This document shows positions 1-9,166 of a stretch of DNA of 64,000 bases, piece after piece. The stretch is from Comamonas sp. BIGb0152 (GTDB lineage Bacteria; Pseudomonadota; Gammaproteobacteria; Burkholderiales; Burkholderiaceae_C), in the NCBI RefSeq assembly GCF_024809975.1, contig NZ_JANUDY010000004.1, positions 393,897 to 457,896 on the forward strand. Direction: 5' to 3'. A model generated the notes under the pieces. It did no database searches. It was not told the origin of the DNA and saw only the letters and a list, made by a program, of their open reading frames with translations. The position numbers and the translations under genes are program-made. Positions within the stretch are counted from its first letter, which is position 1, and every line of letters starts with the position of its first letter.

Positions 1-1334
1 CCCAGCTGGATCGCATAGAGCGCACGCGCCAGGCCCGCATTGCTGCGCACCAACTGGCGCGCCTGCTCGTCAATGGCAGCGGGCTGGGTGGCGATGACGA
101 TGGGCTGGCCGAGTTCCTCCTGCGCCAGCTGCTCGTAGAAACCTTGGGTGCCGGCAATCTTCTGCAACAGCTGGCGCGACTGCTGGGTCTGTGCCTCGCT
201 GATGCGCCCCGCCTGCAAGGCCTTGGCCTGCCAGTACATCCAGGTGGGGTCCTCGCGCTCCTCGGCGCTCATGGCCTCGATGCTCTTGCGCACCTGCAGC
301 CACTGGCCGGCCCGCAGCGCGGCGCGGGTCTTCCAGGCCAGCAGGTCGTCGCTCAAGTTGGCTTCCTTGCCCACCTTGGCAAAGCTGGCCAGTGCGTCGG
401 GCGACAGGCGCGTGGCCTGCGTCTTGCCGATCACGCCCCAAACCCAGTCGCGGCGCGGCTGCGACAGCAGCTCATTCCAGCGGCTGTCCATCAGGGTGGC
501 GGCACCCTCGGGGTTGTCCGCCGCGATCTTGATCAGCGCCAAGGTCGCCAGCTCCTGCTGCTCCGAGGACTGGGTCTTGGGTTTGGCGGTCAGGTACTTG
601 CTGGGCGACTGCAGCATGCTGGCAAAGGCAGGCAGTTGCATAGGCGCTACCACCTCGACGGCGGCCCGGGCCGCACGCGGGCGGCTCGTCTCCATGGTCT
701 GGCGCGCCCTGCGCCAGATGTCATCGGCCTGCAGGCCGCCGGCCGAGAACAGCTCTGAGGCCGCCAGATTGCAGCCGTCTTCCGAATCGCGCTGCGCATA
801 CCAGTTGTTTTTGACCGTGCTGGCCAGCGGTTCGCGCTGGCCGCCCTTGGCCAGGTCGATCACCGCCGCATAGCAGCGCAGCTCGCGGTCGTCGCCCATG
901 CGGAACGCCGGGTACATCGCATTGAAATTGCTCCAGTCTCGGCGCTGGCCCAGCAGGCGCAGCCAGTCGTTGCGCAGGCGGTCTTCCTGGTAGGTGCCGG
1001 CCCAGCGGGTCAGGAAGGCCTGCACATCATCCTGCGTGGCCTCATTCAGCCGGGCGCGCAGCTCCCAGTAAGCAGCCCAGGGCTCGAGCACATGGCCGCG
1101 CGCATTGGGCAGCAGCTGCGTGAGCTTGTTTTTCTCGCGCTTGCGAAAGGCTTGCTGCATCTCGACGATGACATCGTCGTTGACCATGCCGCTGCTGACC
1201 GACGGGCTCGATTGCAGCTGAACCGGCGTTTGTACAGGTGCTGCGCCTTGCAAAATAGTCTGGGCTGCGAGCGGGACCGTGCCACTGACCAGCAGGGCCG
1301 CTATCCAAGGGGTAAACAAAACATTCCTACGCAT
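1..1334 (-). CDS. slt: Soluble lytic murein transglycosylase, 5' part (runs off left edge)
   Basis: Translating the minus strand from the ATG at 1334 gives an uninterrupted frame of about 444 codons to the window edge. The product starts MRRNVLF, followed by a hydrophobic stretch and an Ala-rich cleavage region near residue 24, so it is likely exported to the periplasm. The rest is helical and rich in Trp and Arg, as in the ring-shaped superhelical (U/L) domain of Slt70-type enzymes, ending at the edge in GLARALYAIQLG, a typical linker before the catalytic SLT domain. The catalytic Glu domain itself lies outside the window. The family cleaves the MurNAc-GlcNAc bond of peptidoglycan and makes 1,6-anhydro ends. 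Family assignment is from the helical domain only. Confidence 0.82.
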   Translation of the reverse strand, partial: MRRNVLFTPWIAALLVSGTVPLAAQTILQGAAPVQTPVQLQSSPSVSSGMVNDDVIVEMQQAFRKREKNKLTQLLPNARGHVLEPWAAYWELRARLNEATQDDVQAFLTRWAGTYQEDRLRNDWLRLLGQRRDWSNFNAMYPAFRMGDDRELRCYAAVIDLAKGGQREPLASTVKNNWYAQRDSEDGCNLAASELFSAGGLQADDIWRRARQTMETSRPRAARAAVEVVAPMQLPAFASMLQSPSKYLTAKPKTQSSEQQELATLALIKIAADNPEGAATLMDSRWNELLSQPRRDWVWGVIGKTQATRLSPDALASFAKVGKEANLSDDLLAWKTRAALRAGQWLQVRKSIEAMSAEEREDPTWMYWQAKALQAGRISEAQTQQSRQLLQKIAGTQGFYEQLAQEELGQPIVIATQPAAIDEQARQLVRSNAGLARALYAIQL

Positions 1335-1582
1335 AGCCGCTCCAGGTTGCAAGAAAGCGGCGCTATCCAGCGGCGCCAGGGTGAACCCTAAAATCATACA
1401 CACCGCTAGGCCTGCACACCGTCTCCAGGGCTGCATTCTTCGGCATCCGCTTACACGCACTTACCCAATCGCCCCCAGCCTGTAAAAAAGATACCTAGTT
1501 TTCACGGTAACCCATTTGCCTGCGACCTCACTTTTGGCTGTCAGAATGGCTGACCCAGCGTGTTTCTGTAGGGATATTTGCA

Positions 1583-2164
1583 ATGGATAAAAAAGCCGTG
1601 CGCCAAGCGCTCATCGAACAGCGTCTGCATATGCCCGATCGCCTGGAGCGCGCCGAACAGCTCCAGCAGGTGCTGCGTTTTTGGCTGATGGAACGCCAGG
1701 ATGCCGTGATCGGCGCCTACTGGCCGATCAAGGGGGAGTTTGACCCCCTGCCCGCGCTGCACCGCTGGAAGGAAGACGGCGCACTGATGGACGAGCCCAA
1801 GCTGCGCCGCATCGGGCTGCCCGTGGTCAACAAGCAGCACAAGACCTTGAGCTTCCACGCCTGGTACCCCGGCTGCCCCATGGAGATGGACGCCTACGAC
1901 ATCCCCAAGCCGCAAAACACCGAACTGGTCGTGCCCACCTTGCTGTTTGTGCCCTGCGTGGGCTATGGCCCGGGCGGCTACCGCCTGGGTTACGGCGGCG
2001 GCTTTTATGACCGCACCCTGGCTGCGCTTGAGCCGCGCCCGTTCACGGTGGGCCTGGGCTTTACCAATGGCTTTGTCGATGACTTCGAGCCCGAAGCGCA
2101 TGACCTGCCGCTGGACGCCATCCTCAACGACAACGGCGTGGTCTGGCCCCTGAGCGAATCCTGA
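1583..2164 (+). CDS. fau: 5-formyltetrahydrofolate cyclo-ligase
   Basis: A 193-residue protein of the 5-FCL (YgfA/Fau) family, which converts 5-formyl-THF to 5,10-methenyl-THF with ATP. The N-terminal KKAVRQALIEQR segment is the usual basic helix. The glycine-rich signature GPGGYRLGYGGGFYDR (residues about 130-145) is the ATP/folate site and is intact. Length matches the family. It is divergent from slt and is followed by a GST gene 105 bp away. Upstream DNA was searched by eye for 6S RNA, which adjoins this gene in many proteobacteria; no convincing structure was found. Confidence 0.93.
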   Translation: MDKKAVRQALIEQRLHMPDRLERAEQLQQVLRFWLMERQDAVIGAYWPIKGEFDPLPALHRWKEDGALMDEPKLRRIGLPVVNKQHKTLSFHAWYPGCPMEMDAYDIPKPQNTELVVPTLLFVPCVGYGPGGYRLGYGGGFYDRTLAALEPRPFTVGLGFTNGFVDDFEPEAHDLPLDAILNDNGVVWPLSES

Positions 2165-2269
2165 GAGGGGGCAGGGCTGCAGACCCCTGCCACCCCGCGC
2201 AAGTCCCCCTGTGGGGCCGCGCATACGGTATAAAACCGATGGCGTTTAATTCACTGAATGGTCTAGATC

Positions 2270-2953
2270 ATGCTGCAGCTTTATATCGGCAACAAAAATT
2301 ATTCCTCCTGGTCCATGCGCGCCTGGGTGCTGCTGCGCCAGGCCGGCATCCCTTTCGAAGAGAAATTTGTCCGCTTCGACGGCTTTGACAGCCAGTCCGA
2401 ATTCAAACGCACGATGACGGCGCTCAGCCCCACCGGCACGGTACCGCTGCTGCGCGATGGCGATACCAGCGTCTGGGACAGCCTGGCGATTGCCGAATAT
2501 GCGGCAGAGCAGTTCCCCGAGAAACAGCTCTGGCCCCAGGACAAGGCAGCCCGCGCCAGCGCGCGCAGCATTTGCGCCGAAATGCATGGTGGCTTTACCG
2601 CCCTGCGCAGCGCCTGCCCGATGAACATCGAGGCGGACTTGGCCGAGGTCGGCCGTATCGTCTGGCGCGACAACGCCGCCGTGCGCAAGAATGTCGAGCG
2701 CCTGTGCAGCATGTGGAGCCACCTGCTGGCCCAGCATGGCGGCCCCATGCTGTTTGACCAGTTCAGCATTGCCGATGCCTACTACGCACCGGTGTGCTCG
2801 CGCCTCAAGACCTACCAGCTGCCCGTACCCGGCGAAATTGCGGCCTACATCGAGCGCGTGCACCAGCTGCCAGGCGTCAAGGCCTGGATCGATGCGGCGC
2901 TGGCCGAGCAGGATTTTGTGGCGATGGACGAGCCTTATCGGGCTGAGCGCTGA
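2270..2953 (+). CDS. Glutathione S-transferase family protein
   Basis: A 227-residue cytosolic GST. The N-terminal thioredoxin-like half opens with LYIGNKNYSSWSMRAW, where Ser12 or Ser13 is the likely glutathione-activating residue. It contains TGTVPLL with the cis-proline (about residues 62-68) and the DSLAIAEY glutathione gamma-Glu site (about 76-83). The C-terminal half is the all-helical GST_C domain. The SSWSMR pattern resembles the YfcF/YibF-like and maleylacetoacetate-isomerase-like bacterial GSTs, but the substrate cannot be inferred. A hairpin terminator follows immediately. Confidence 0.88.
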   Translation: MLQLYIGNKNYSSWSMRAWVLLRQAGIPFEEKFVRFDGFDSQSEFKRTMTALSPTGTVPLLRDGDTSVWDSLAIAEYAAEQFPEKQLWPQDKAARASARSICAEMHGGFTALRSACPMNIEADLAEVGRIVWRDNAAVRKNVERLCSMWSHLLAQHGGPMLFDQFSIADAYYAPVCSRLKTYQLPVPGEIAAYIERVHQLPGVKAWIDAALAEQDFVAMDEPYRAER

Positions 2954-2972
2954 GCACGGTCCCCAGCAAACC

Positions 2973-3009
2973 GCGCCTGACGCTGCCCTTCGGGTGTCAG
3001 ACGCGTTTT
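2973..3009 (+). terminator. Intrinsic terminator after the GST gene
   Basis: Stem GCGCCTGAC pairs with GTCAGACGCG around an inner CCC-ttc-GGG pairing, followed by TTTTA. It lies 20 bp after the GST stop and just before the end of the convergent gene at 3012, so it may serve both directions. Confidence 0.6.
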
Positions 3010-3011
3010 AA

Positions 3012-4061
3012 TCAAAAAGCTTGGACAGGCCGGTACACGCGCGCATCCAACGGCGCATTGATGCTGATGAGGTATGCAAAGCGCTCGTCCTCCGGCAGCA
3101 AGCCCTGGATGGACTCAAACAACGCCGCGTGAGTCAGGTTCTGGCGCATCAGCGCTTCCACTTGTGGCGCATCCGTCGTCCATGCACTGCGGCGCAAAGC
3201 GCGCTCGGCCACGTCGTCGGCATTCAAGGGGCCATAGACATAGACCAGTTCATGGGCGATGGCCTGCCACTGCGCCGCTGACACCTGCCCACTGCGCAGC
3301 ACATGGTCTTGCATGGCCTCCTCGGTGGCGGCTTGCTGGCTCTCGCGTTGCGCATCGTAGGCCGCCTGCCATTGCTGCTCGGTCAGCGCAGGCACTTCGT
3401 TGCCCAGGGCTGCAGCATCCTGCATGGCCATACGCCGCCACTGCGCCAGGCCCGGCATGGGCAGCGACAGCTGAAAGTCCATCATCTCGGCATACATGCG
3501 CGTGTTGAGCTGGCGCAGGTTCTGCGGTGTAGCAGCCACCACCGCAGCTTGCAAAGGCCGGGCTGCGAGCCACTGGGCCAGCTCCTGCATGGGCGTGTGC
3601 TGTGGAAACTGCTGGTACTGGATATGGCGGGGATAGTGCTCCGCACGAAACACCGGGTTGGTGCCAGCCCCCAGCGCAGCGCCGTTGTCGTAAAAACGGA
3701 CCAAGTCCGTGCAGAAGTAACGGTCCGCCAACTCCAGCACCAGCGCAAGGCTGCCGTTCTGCGCATGGGTGCCTGCCCAAACCTTGACACTGGGCATTTC
3801 GTCAATCGTGTAACGCCCGGCCGATGCATAGCCCAAGCTCTTGAGTTGATGCATGACCTGGCGCACCTGCGGGTCCGTGAACTGCAGTTTCTCCAGCTGC
3901 ATTGTGATGCGCGGCACCACGCCTTGCTGGGCGCTGCCAAGGGCCTGCGCATGCTTGAGCATGCGCGAAAAATACCAGCGAATGCCGAACTTCAGCAGCA
4001 CAAACAGACCCACAAAGGTCAACGCAACGGTGGCCAGCACCACGCCAATGGTTGTCCACAT
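3012..4061 (-). CDS. Membrane-anchored protein of unknown function
   Basis: A 349-residue protein not assigned to a family. The ATG at 4061 is chosen because a strong ribosome site (GAGGGAGGGG) lies 4-5 bases upstream; the longer open frame adds 24 unlikely residues. Residues 3-25 form one hydrophobic membrane segment followed by FGIRWYFSRM, suggesting an N-in single-pass anchor. The remainder is soluble, mixed alpha/beta then helical, rich in Gln and Ala, with no metal or nucleotide motif that I recognise. It is monocistronic, convergent with the GST gene and downstream of a bidirectional terminator. Confidence 0.7.
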   Translation of the reverse strand: MWTTIGVVLATVALTFVGLFVLLKFGIRWYFSRMLKHAQALGSAQQGVVPRITMQLEKLQFTDPQVRQVMHQLKSLGYASAGRYTIDEMPSVKVWAGTHAQNGSLALVLELADRYFCTDLVRFYDNGAALGAGTNPVFRAEHYPRHIQYQQFPQHTPMQELAQWLAARPLQAAVVAATPQNLRQLNTRMYAEMMDFQLSLPMPGLAQWRRMAMQDAAALGNEVPALTEQQWQAAYDAQRESQQAATEEAMQDHVLRSGQVSAAQWQAIAHELVYVYGPLNADDVAERALRRSAWTTDAPQVEALMRQNLTHAALFESIQGLLPEDERFAYLISINAPLDARVYRPVQAF

Positions 4062-4225
4062 AAACCCCTCCCTCTTTGTAATACTACGGATTGGCGAGCC
4101 AGCCATAGGGCCGCACGCCGCGCCGAGCAGCATAACGAGGAAGCACCATTAACGCAAAGAACTCATAAGGTCCGTAAATACTGCGTCCCGATAAAGCGCT
4201 CCGGTTGCACACCATGTGGGAATAT

Positions 4226-4268
4226 AAAAAGCGTCTACCGATGGCTCACCCGTCGGTAGACGCTTTTG
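4226..4268. terminator. Strong bidirectional terminator hairpin
   Basis: A perfect 11-bp stem (GCGTCTACCGA at 4231-4241 with TCGGTAGACGC at 4253-4263) with an 11-base loop, A-run on the left and TTTTGTTT on the right. It sits just downstream of the binding-protein gene ending at 4288 on the minus strand and is the obvious stop for that transcript. Confidence 0.85.
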
Positions 4269-4287
4269 TTTCAAAACCAATCAGTGC

Positions 4288-5193
4288 TCAAATCCCTTTG
4301 GACGAAGGATGCGCAAATGCATCCCGGGTTTCGGCGTTCAGCGGGTAGTTGATGTTGATGCCCTTGGGCGCAATCGGCGACATGAACCAGCGGTGGTAGA
4401 GCTTCTCCATCTCGCCCGACTGCATCAGGCCCGAGACGGTCTCGTCGACCAGCTGCTTGAAGGCGGGGTCGTCATTGCGCAGCATCAAGGCCTGGTTCTC
4501 GGTGCGCAGGCTCTCGCCCACAATTTCGTAGTTGTGTGGGTCACGCGCATTGGCGATCTGGCCGGCGAGCAAGATATCGTCCAGCACAAAGGCGGCGGCC
4601 TTGTCGCCCTGCACCAGCAAGAAGGACTCGGTATGGTCCTTGCCCGGCACATTGTTGATGTCCAGCTTGCTGGCCCGGTCGGCCTGGCGCAGCAGGCGGA
4701 ACGAGGTGGTGCCGGTGGTGGTGGCCACCGACTTGCCTTGCAGATCGGCAATGCTCTTGATACCGGACTCCTTCTTGACCAGCATGCGCACGTTGTAGCG
4801 GAAGATGTCCGGCGAGAAGGCCACCTGCTTTTGCCGCTCCACCAGGTTGGTGGTCGAGCCGCACTCCAGATCGACGGTGCCGTTTTGCACCAGCGGAATG
4901 CGGTTGGCCGAGGTGACGGCCTGGTAGTTCACCTTCAGCGCGGGCAGCTGCAGCCGGGTTTTGATGGCATCCAGAATATGCGCGCAGATGTCCATGCTGT
5001 AGCCGATGGGCTTGAGATTGGCATCCAGGTAGGAGAAGCCGAACGAGGCCTCACGGTAGCCCAGGGTGATGGCACCCGCGCTTTTGATCTTGTCCAGCGT
5101 GCTGCTGCTTTGCGCCATAGCGCCCACCGAAACACACACCAGCGCAGCCAGAGCCACCGCACGCTTCACACCCGTTTTCACTTGCATATCCAT
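4288..5193 (-). CDS. Amino-acid ABC transporter periplasmic binding protein (glutamate/aspartate type)
   Basis: A 301-residue family-3 extracellular solute-binding protein. It has a signal peptide ending in GAMAQ (about residue 28). SAGAITLGYREASFGFSYLD, then GYSMDICAHI and the ECGSTTN motif (about residue 112) are typical of GltI/BztA-like glutamate-aspartate binding proteins. It has no permease or ATPase next to it, so it is either an orphan receptor or works with a distant transporter. It is divergent from an RpiR regulator, with a small palindrome between them, suggesting control by that regulator (inference). An AAGGAG-like site precedes the gene. Confidence 0.88.
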   Translation of the reverse strand: MDMQVKTGVKRAVALAALVCVSVGAMAQSSSTLDKIKSAGAITLGYREASFGFSYLDANLKPIGYSMDICAHILDAIKTRLQLPALKVNYQAVTSANRIPLVQNGTVDLECGSTTNLVERQKQVAFSPDIFRYNVRMLVKKESGIKSIADLQGKSVATTTGTTSFRLLRQADRASKLDINNVPGKDHTESFLLVQGDKAAAFVLDDILLAGQIANARDPHNYEIVGESLRTENQALMLRNDDPAFKQLVDETVSGLMQSGEMEKLYHRWFMSPIAPKGININYPLNAETRDAFAHPSSKGI

Positions 5194-5275
5194 GATCCTC
5201 CTGGCAACCCATCGGTGCCGGCCAATGCCTTGCGGCGTTTTAGAACTTTTGCTCCTTTTTTATTTTTTTTGGATC

Positions 5276-5288
5276 ATATGTTCCATAT
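5276..5288. promoter_or_regulatory. Small palindrome in divergent promoter region
   Basis: ATATG-TTC-CATAT is a perfect 5+5 inverted repeat between the binding-protein gene and the RpiR gene. It may be an operator for the RpiR regulator or only part of AT-rich promoter DNA. Confidence 0.3.
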
Positions 5289-5339
5289 CGCACAATAGCT
5301 ACCCGTGATTTCCCTAAATCTGAAGAAAGACCAGCCGCC

Positions 5340-6206
5340 ATGGGCGTAATCGACCAATTGCGAGACCGCTTTGCCTCCCTGAGCCCGTCGCTGCAACAGG
5401 TGGCGCGCTATGTGCTCGACCACCCCAATGAGGTGGTGACGCAATCGATGCGCAATGTGGGCCTGCATGCCCAGGTGCCGCCCACCACCTTGGTGCGTTT
5501 TGCCCAGACTTGTGGTTTTGAAGGCTGGAACCCGTTCAAGCAGGCGCTGACGGCCGATATGGGCCTGGCCAGCGAATCGGGCAACCAGTACGGCGAGCGC
5601 GCCCGCAGCCTGATGGGCCGCGCGCAGGACAAGCAGCTCACCGCCGAGATGTTTGCCATGCAGCGCAGCAACCTGGATGTGACCGAGCAGCACAGCGCAG
5701 CGCGCCTGACTGCCGCCGCCAAGCTGCTGGAGAAGGCCGGCCAGGTGCATGTCATGGGCATGCGTGCCTGCTTTCCGGTGGCGTTCTCGCTGGTCTATGT
5801 CTACCGTTTGTTCCGCCGCTCGGTGCATCTGCTCGAAGGCATGGGCGGCGTGCGTGAGATGCAGCTGCGCGCCATCGACCAGGGCGATGTGCTGGTCGCC
5901 ATCAGCTTTGCGCCCTACTCGCAGGAAACCGTGCAGGCGGTCGAGCTGGCCCGCGCGCGCGGCTGCAAGGTACTGGCCTTGACCGACAGCCTGGCCTCGC
6001 CGCTGTCGCTGGCGGCCGATGAAACCCTGCTGTTTGCCGTCAACAGCCCGTCCTTCTTCCCATCGGTCACCGCCGCCCAGGCGCTGGCCGAGTCGCTGCT
6101 GGAAGTACTGGTCAGCCGCGCCGGCCCACAGGCCGTGGCCCGCATCGAGTCGGCCGAGGGCGAGCTGCACAGCAGCGGCGTCTATGTGCAACCGGTACGC
6201 AAGTAA
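5340..6206 (+). CDS. MurR/RpiR family transcriptional regulator
   Basis: A 288-residue regulator. Residues 1-80 are the HTH_6 domain (IDQLRDRFASLSPSLQQVARYVLDHP, then the helix-turn-helix around PPTTLVRFAQTCGFEG). Residues about 125-265 are a SIS sugar-phosphate-binding domain. The effector of this clade is not known to me; in proteobacteria many members pair with amino-acid or sugar transport genes, which fits the divergent glutamate-type binding protein. No strong ribosome site precedes the ATG. It is followed 27 bp later by cca. Confidence 0.9.
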   Translation: MGVIDQLRDRFASLSPSLQQVARYVLDHPNEVVTQSMRNVGLHAQVPPTTLVRFAQTCGFEGWNPFKQALTADMGLASESGNQYGERARSLMGRAQDKQLTAEMFAMQRSNLDVTEQHSAARLTAAAKLLEKAGQVHVMGMRACFPVAFSLVYVYRLFRRSVHLLEGMGGVREMQLRAIDQGDVLVAISFAPYSQETVQAVELARARGCKVLALTDSLASPLSLAADETLLFAVNSPSFFPSVTAAQALAESLLEVLVSRAGPQAVARIESAEGELHSSGVYVQPVRK

Positions 6207-6233
6207 AGCAAGTTACGCAGGTAAACTGCCGCG

Positions 6234-7505
6234 ATGAATACTTATATGGTCGGCGGCGCAGTGCGGGATCGCCTGCTGGGTCTGCCGGTGAATGACCACG
6301 ACTGGGTGGTGGTGGGCTCTACACCCGAGGCCATGCTGGCCCAGGGCTTTGTGCCGGTGGGCAAAGACTTTCCGGTGTTTTTACACCCGCGCACACATGA
6401 GGAATATGCACTGGCCCGCACCGAACGCAAGTCCGGCCGGGGCTACCGGGGCTTCAGCATTGCCACCTCGCCCGATGTGACCCTGGAGCAGGACCTGGCC
6501 CGGCGCGATCTAACCATCAATGCGATGGCCGCCCCGGCCGATTGGAATGGCCGCGACCCCGTCACCGACCCCTATGGCGGCCAGGCCGATCTGCAGGCCA
6601 AGGTGCTGCGCCATGTGACCGAGGCATTCCGCGAAGACCCCGTGCGCATCTTGCGCCTGGCGCGCTTTGCCGCCCGCTTCCATGGTTTCAGCGTCGCGCC
6701 CGAAACCATGGCCTTGATGCGCCAGATGGTGGCCGAGGGCGAAGTCGATGCCCTGGTGCCCGAGCGCGTGTGGCAAGAGCTGGCACGCGGCCTGATGGAG
6801 GCCCGGCCCTCGCGCATGGTCGAGGTGCTGCGCGATTGCGGGGCGCTCGCCCGCCTGCTGCCCGAACTGGACCGCCTCTGGGGCGTGCCCCAGCGGGCCG
6901 ACTACCACCCCGAGGTGGATACCGGTATCCACGTGATGATGGTGCTGGACCGCGCCGCCCAGCTGGATGCGCCGCTGCCCGTGCGCTGGGCCTGTATTGC
7001 GCATGACCTGGGCAAGGGCACGACCCCTGCCGATGTGTTGCCGCGCCACATTGGCCACGAAGAGCGCAGCGTGGCGCTGGCCCGCGCCGTGCACCAACGC
7101 CTGCGCGTGCCCAGCGACTGCGCCGAGCTGGCGCTGATGGTTGCTGCCGAGCATGGCAACATCCACCGCAGCCCCGGCATTGCGCCGGCTGCCGTGGTGC
7201 GGCTGCTGGAGCGCTGCGACGCCTTTCGCAAACCCGAGCGCTTTGCCGACGCCCTGCTCGCCTGCCAATGCGATGCCCAAGGCCGGCTGGGGCTGGAGGA
7301 CAAGCCCTACCCCCAGCGCGACGCGCTGCTGCGGCTGCTGGCCGTGGCGCAGGCCGTCAGCACCAAGGACGTGGCAGAGCGTGCCGCCCGCTCAGGCCGC
7401 AAAGGCGCGGAGATTGGCGCGATGGTGCATGAGGCACGCTGCCATGCGGTAGCGCAGGCCACAGCAGTGGACGCAGCAGCAAACCCTGCAAGCGGGCAGC
7501 CTTAA
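6234..7505 (+). CDS. cca: Multifunctional CCA tRNA nucleotidyltransferase / HD phosphohydrolase
   Basis: A 423-residue class II CCA-adding enzyme that builds or repairs the 3' CCA end of tRNAs. The N-terminus has [12 protein letters not shown] and the [12 protein letters not shown] metal-binding carboxylates (residues about 4-35). [10 protein letters not shown] (about 90) and [16 protein letters not shown] (about 140) are the following palm and neck motifs. A C-terminal HD domain is present with [11 protein letters not shown] (about 258-268) and a downstream HxxR-type helix, as in the E. coli-type enzyme with added phosphatase/phosphodiesterase activity. Length agrees with the family. Confidence 0.96.
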   Translation: MNTYMVGGAVRDRLLGLPVNDHDWVVVGSTPEAMLAQGFVPVGKDFPVFLHPRTHEEYALARTERKSGRGYRGFSIATSPDVTLEQDLARRDLTINAMAAPADWNGRDPVTDPYGGQADLQAKVLRHVTEAFREDPVRILRLARFAARFHGFSVAPETMALMRQMVAEGEVDALVPERVWQELARGLMEARPSRMVEVLRDCGALARLLPELDRLWGVPQRADYHPEVDTGIHVMMVLDRAAQLDAPLPVRWACIAHDLGKGTTPADVLPRHIGHEERSVALARAVHQRLRVPSDCAELALMVAAEHGNIHRSPGIAPAAVVRLLERCDAFRKPERFADALLACQCDAQGRLGLEDKPYPQRDALLRLLAVAQAVSTKDVAERAARSGRKGAEIGAMVHEARCHAVAQATAVDAAANPASGQP

Positions 7506-7537
7506 AACCTCAGCAGCCCAGCCGCGTGCCAGCGCAA

Positions 7538-9166
7538 TCAGGCTGGCGGGGGCGGCACCGCGTGCAGCAGCACCGGCACCTCGCCATCGCCGTTGACGCT
7601 TTCCAGCTGCACGCCAAAGCCCCACAGGCGCGCCGCGTGTTTCAGCACCTCTTGCACGTCCTCGGCCAGCGGGCGGCCCTGGTACTGGGTGTGGCGCAGG
7701 GTCAGGCAGCGGTCGCCGCGCAGGTTCACGTTCCAGACCTGGATATTGGGCTCGCGCGCGCCCAGGTCGTACTGCTGCGACAGGGTCTGGCGCAGGTTGC
7801 GGTAGCCGTCTTCGTTGTGGATGGCGCTGACCAGCAGCTCGCGCTCGCTGGCGTCGTCATGGATAGCGAACAGGCGCATGTCGCGCATCAGCTTGGGGCT
7901 CAGGTACTGGCCGATAAAGCTCTCGTCCTTGTAGTTCTGCATGGCGTGGTGCAGCGCCGGCAGCCACGGCGTGCCTGCCAGATCGGGGAACCAGCGCCGG
8001 TCTTCGTCGGTCGGGTGTTCGCAGATGCGCTGTATATCGCGGTACATCGCAAAGCCCAGCGCATAGGGGTTGATGCCGCTGTAGGCGCGGTGGCCGGCGG
8101 GCGGCTGGTAGATGACATTGGTATGCGATGACAGCCATTCGATCATCACGCCGTCGGTAAGCCAGCCTTCGTCGTACAAGGTGTTGAGCAAGGTGTAGTG
8201 CCAGAAGGTGGCCCAGCCTTCGTTCATCACCTGGGTCTGGCGCTGGGGGTAGAAGTACTGGGCGATCTTGCGCACGATGCGCACCACCTCACGCTGCCAG
8301 GGCTCCAGCAAGGGGGCGTTCTTCTCGATGAAGTACAGCAGGTTCTCTTCTGGCTCTTTGGGAAAACGCTCCTGGTGCTGCGCCGGGCTGTTTTTGTCCG
8401 GCCGCGCCGGCAGGGTGCGCCACAGCTCGTTGATCTGCTGCTGGACATAGGCCTCGCGCTGCTCACGCTCGGCGCGCTCGCGTGCCAGGGTCTTCTTGGA
8501 GGGGCGGCGGTAGCGGTCCACCCCCAGGTTGGCCAGCGCATGGCAGGAGTCGAGCCACTGCTCCACGGTGGCGATCCCGTGTTTTTCCTCGCACTGGGCA
8601 ATGAAGTCCCGCGCATAGAGCAGGTAGTCGATGATGCTGCCCGCATCCGTCCACATGCCAAACAGGTAGTTGCCCTTGAAGAAGCTGTTGTGCCCATAGG
8701 CCGCGTGGGCAATCACCAGCGCCTGCATCGCGGTGGTGTTCTCCTCCATCAGGTAGCTGATGCAGGGGTTGGAGTTGATGACGATCTCGTAGGCCAGGCC
8801 CATATGGCCTCGGCGGTAGCGGCGCTCGGTGGCCAGAAACTCCTTGCCATAGCTCCAGTGGCGGTAGCCCACGGGCATGCCCACACTGGCATAGGCGTCC
8901 ATCATCTGCTCGGCCGAGATGACCTCCAGCTGGTTGGGGTAGGTGTCCAGGCCATAGCGCTCGGCCGTCGCGGCAATCGCCGCGTGGTAGCGCTCGATCA
9001 GCTCGAAGGTCCAGTCGCTGGGGTCGGGCAGGGGCTGCCTCGGTCGCTGGCCCGCAGGCCGGGGCGTGGCAGGCACCTCGCGCTGGGAGCGGTCACCGGA
9101 AAATGGGGCCTTCCAATGCTGGGAGCCCTTGCGCCGGGCCAGCACAGGGTATTGAGAAGGGTTCAT
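7538..9166 (-). CDS. SpoVR family protein
   Basis: A 542-residue member of the SpoVR/YcgB family. Landmarks are LPDPSDWTFELIERYHAAI (about 47-65), YPNQLEVISAEQMMDAYASVGMP, the HNSFFKGNYLF region, and NEGWATFWHYTLLNTLYDEG (about 315-335), which contains His/Glu residues that look like a metal site. The N-terminal 45 residues are basic and variable. It is the third gene of an operon with yeaH (4-base ATGA overlap) and prkA. This trio is widespread and linked to stationary phase and stress in enterobacteria and to sporulation in bacilli; the biochemical role of SpoVR is unsettled. Confidence 0.94.
   Translation of the reverse strand: MNPSQYPVLARRKGSQHWKAPFSGDRSQREVPATPRPAGQRPRQPLPDPSDWTFELIERYHAAIAATAERYGLDTYPNQLEVISAEQMMDAYASVGMPVGYRHWSYGKEFLATERRYRRGHMGLAYEIVINSNPCISYLMEENTTAMQALVIAHAAYGHNSFFKGNYLFGMWTDAGSIIDYLLYARDFIAQCEEKHGIATVEQWLDSCHALANLGVDRYRRPSKKTLARERAEREQREAYVQQQINELWRTLPARPDKNSPAQHQERFPKEPEENLLYFIEKNAPLLEPWQREVVRIVRKIAQYFYPQRQTQVMNEGWATFWHYTLLNTLYDEGWLTDGVMIEWLSSHTNVIYQPPAGHRAYSGINPYALGFAMYRDIQRICEHPTDEDRRWFPDLAGTPWLPALHHAMQNYKDESFIGQYLSPKLMRDMRLFAIHDDASERELLVSAIHNEDGYRNLRQTLSQQYDLGAREPNIQVWNVNLRGDRCLTLRHTQYQGRPLAEDVQEVLKHAARLWGFGVQLESVNGDGEVPVLLHAVPPPPA

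Noticed and set aside
1335..1582. Possible 6S RNA upstream of fau, as in many proteobacteria.
   Set aside because: No long closing stem or central bubble could be found on either strand.
2166..2200. Hairpin GGGGCAGGG / CCCCTGCC after fau as a terminator.
   Set aside because: No T-run follows, so intrinsic termination is not supported.
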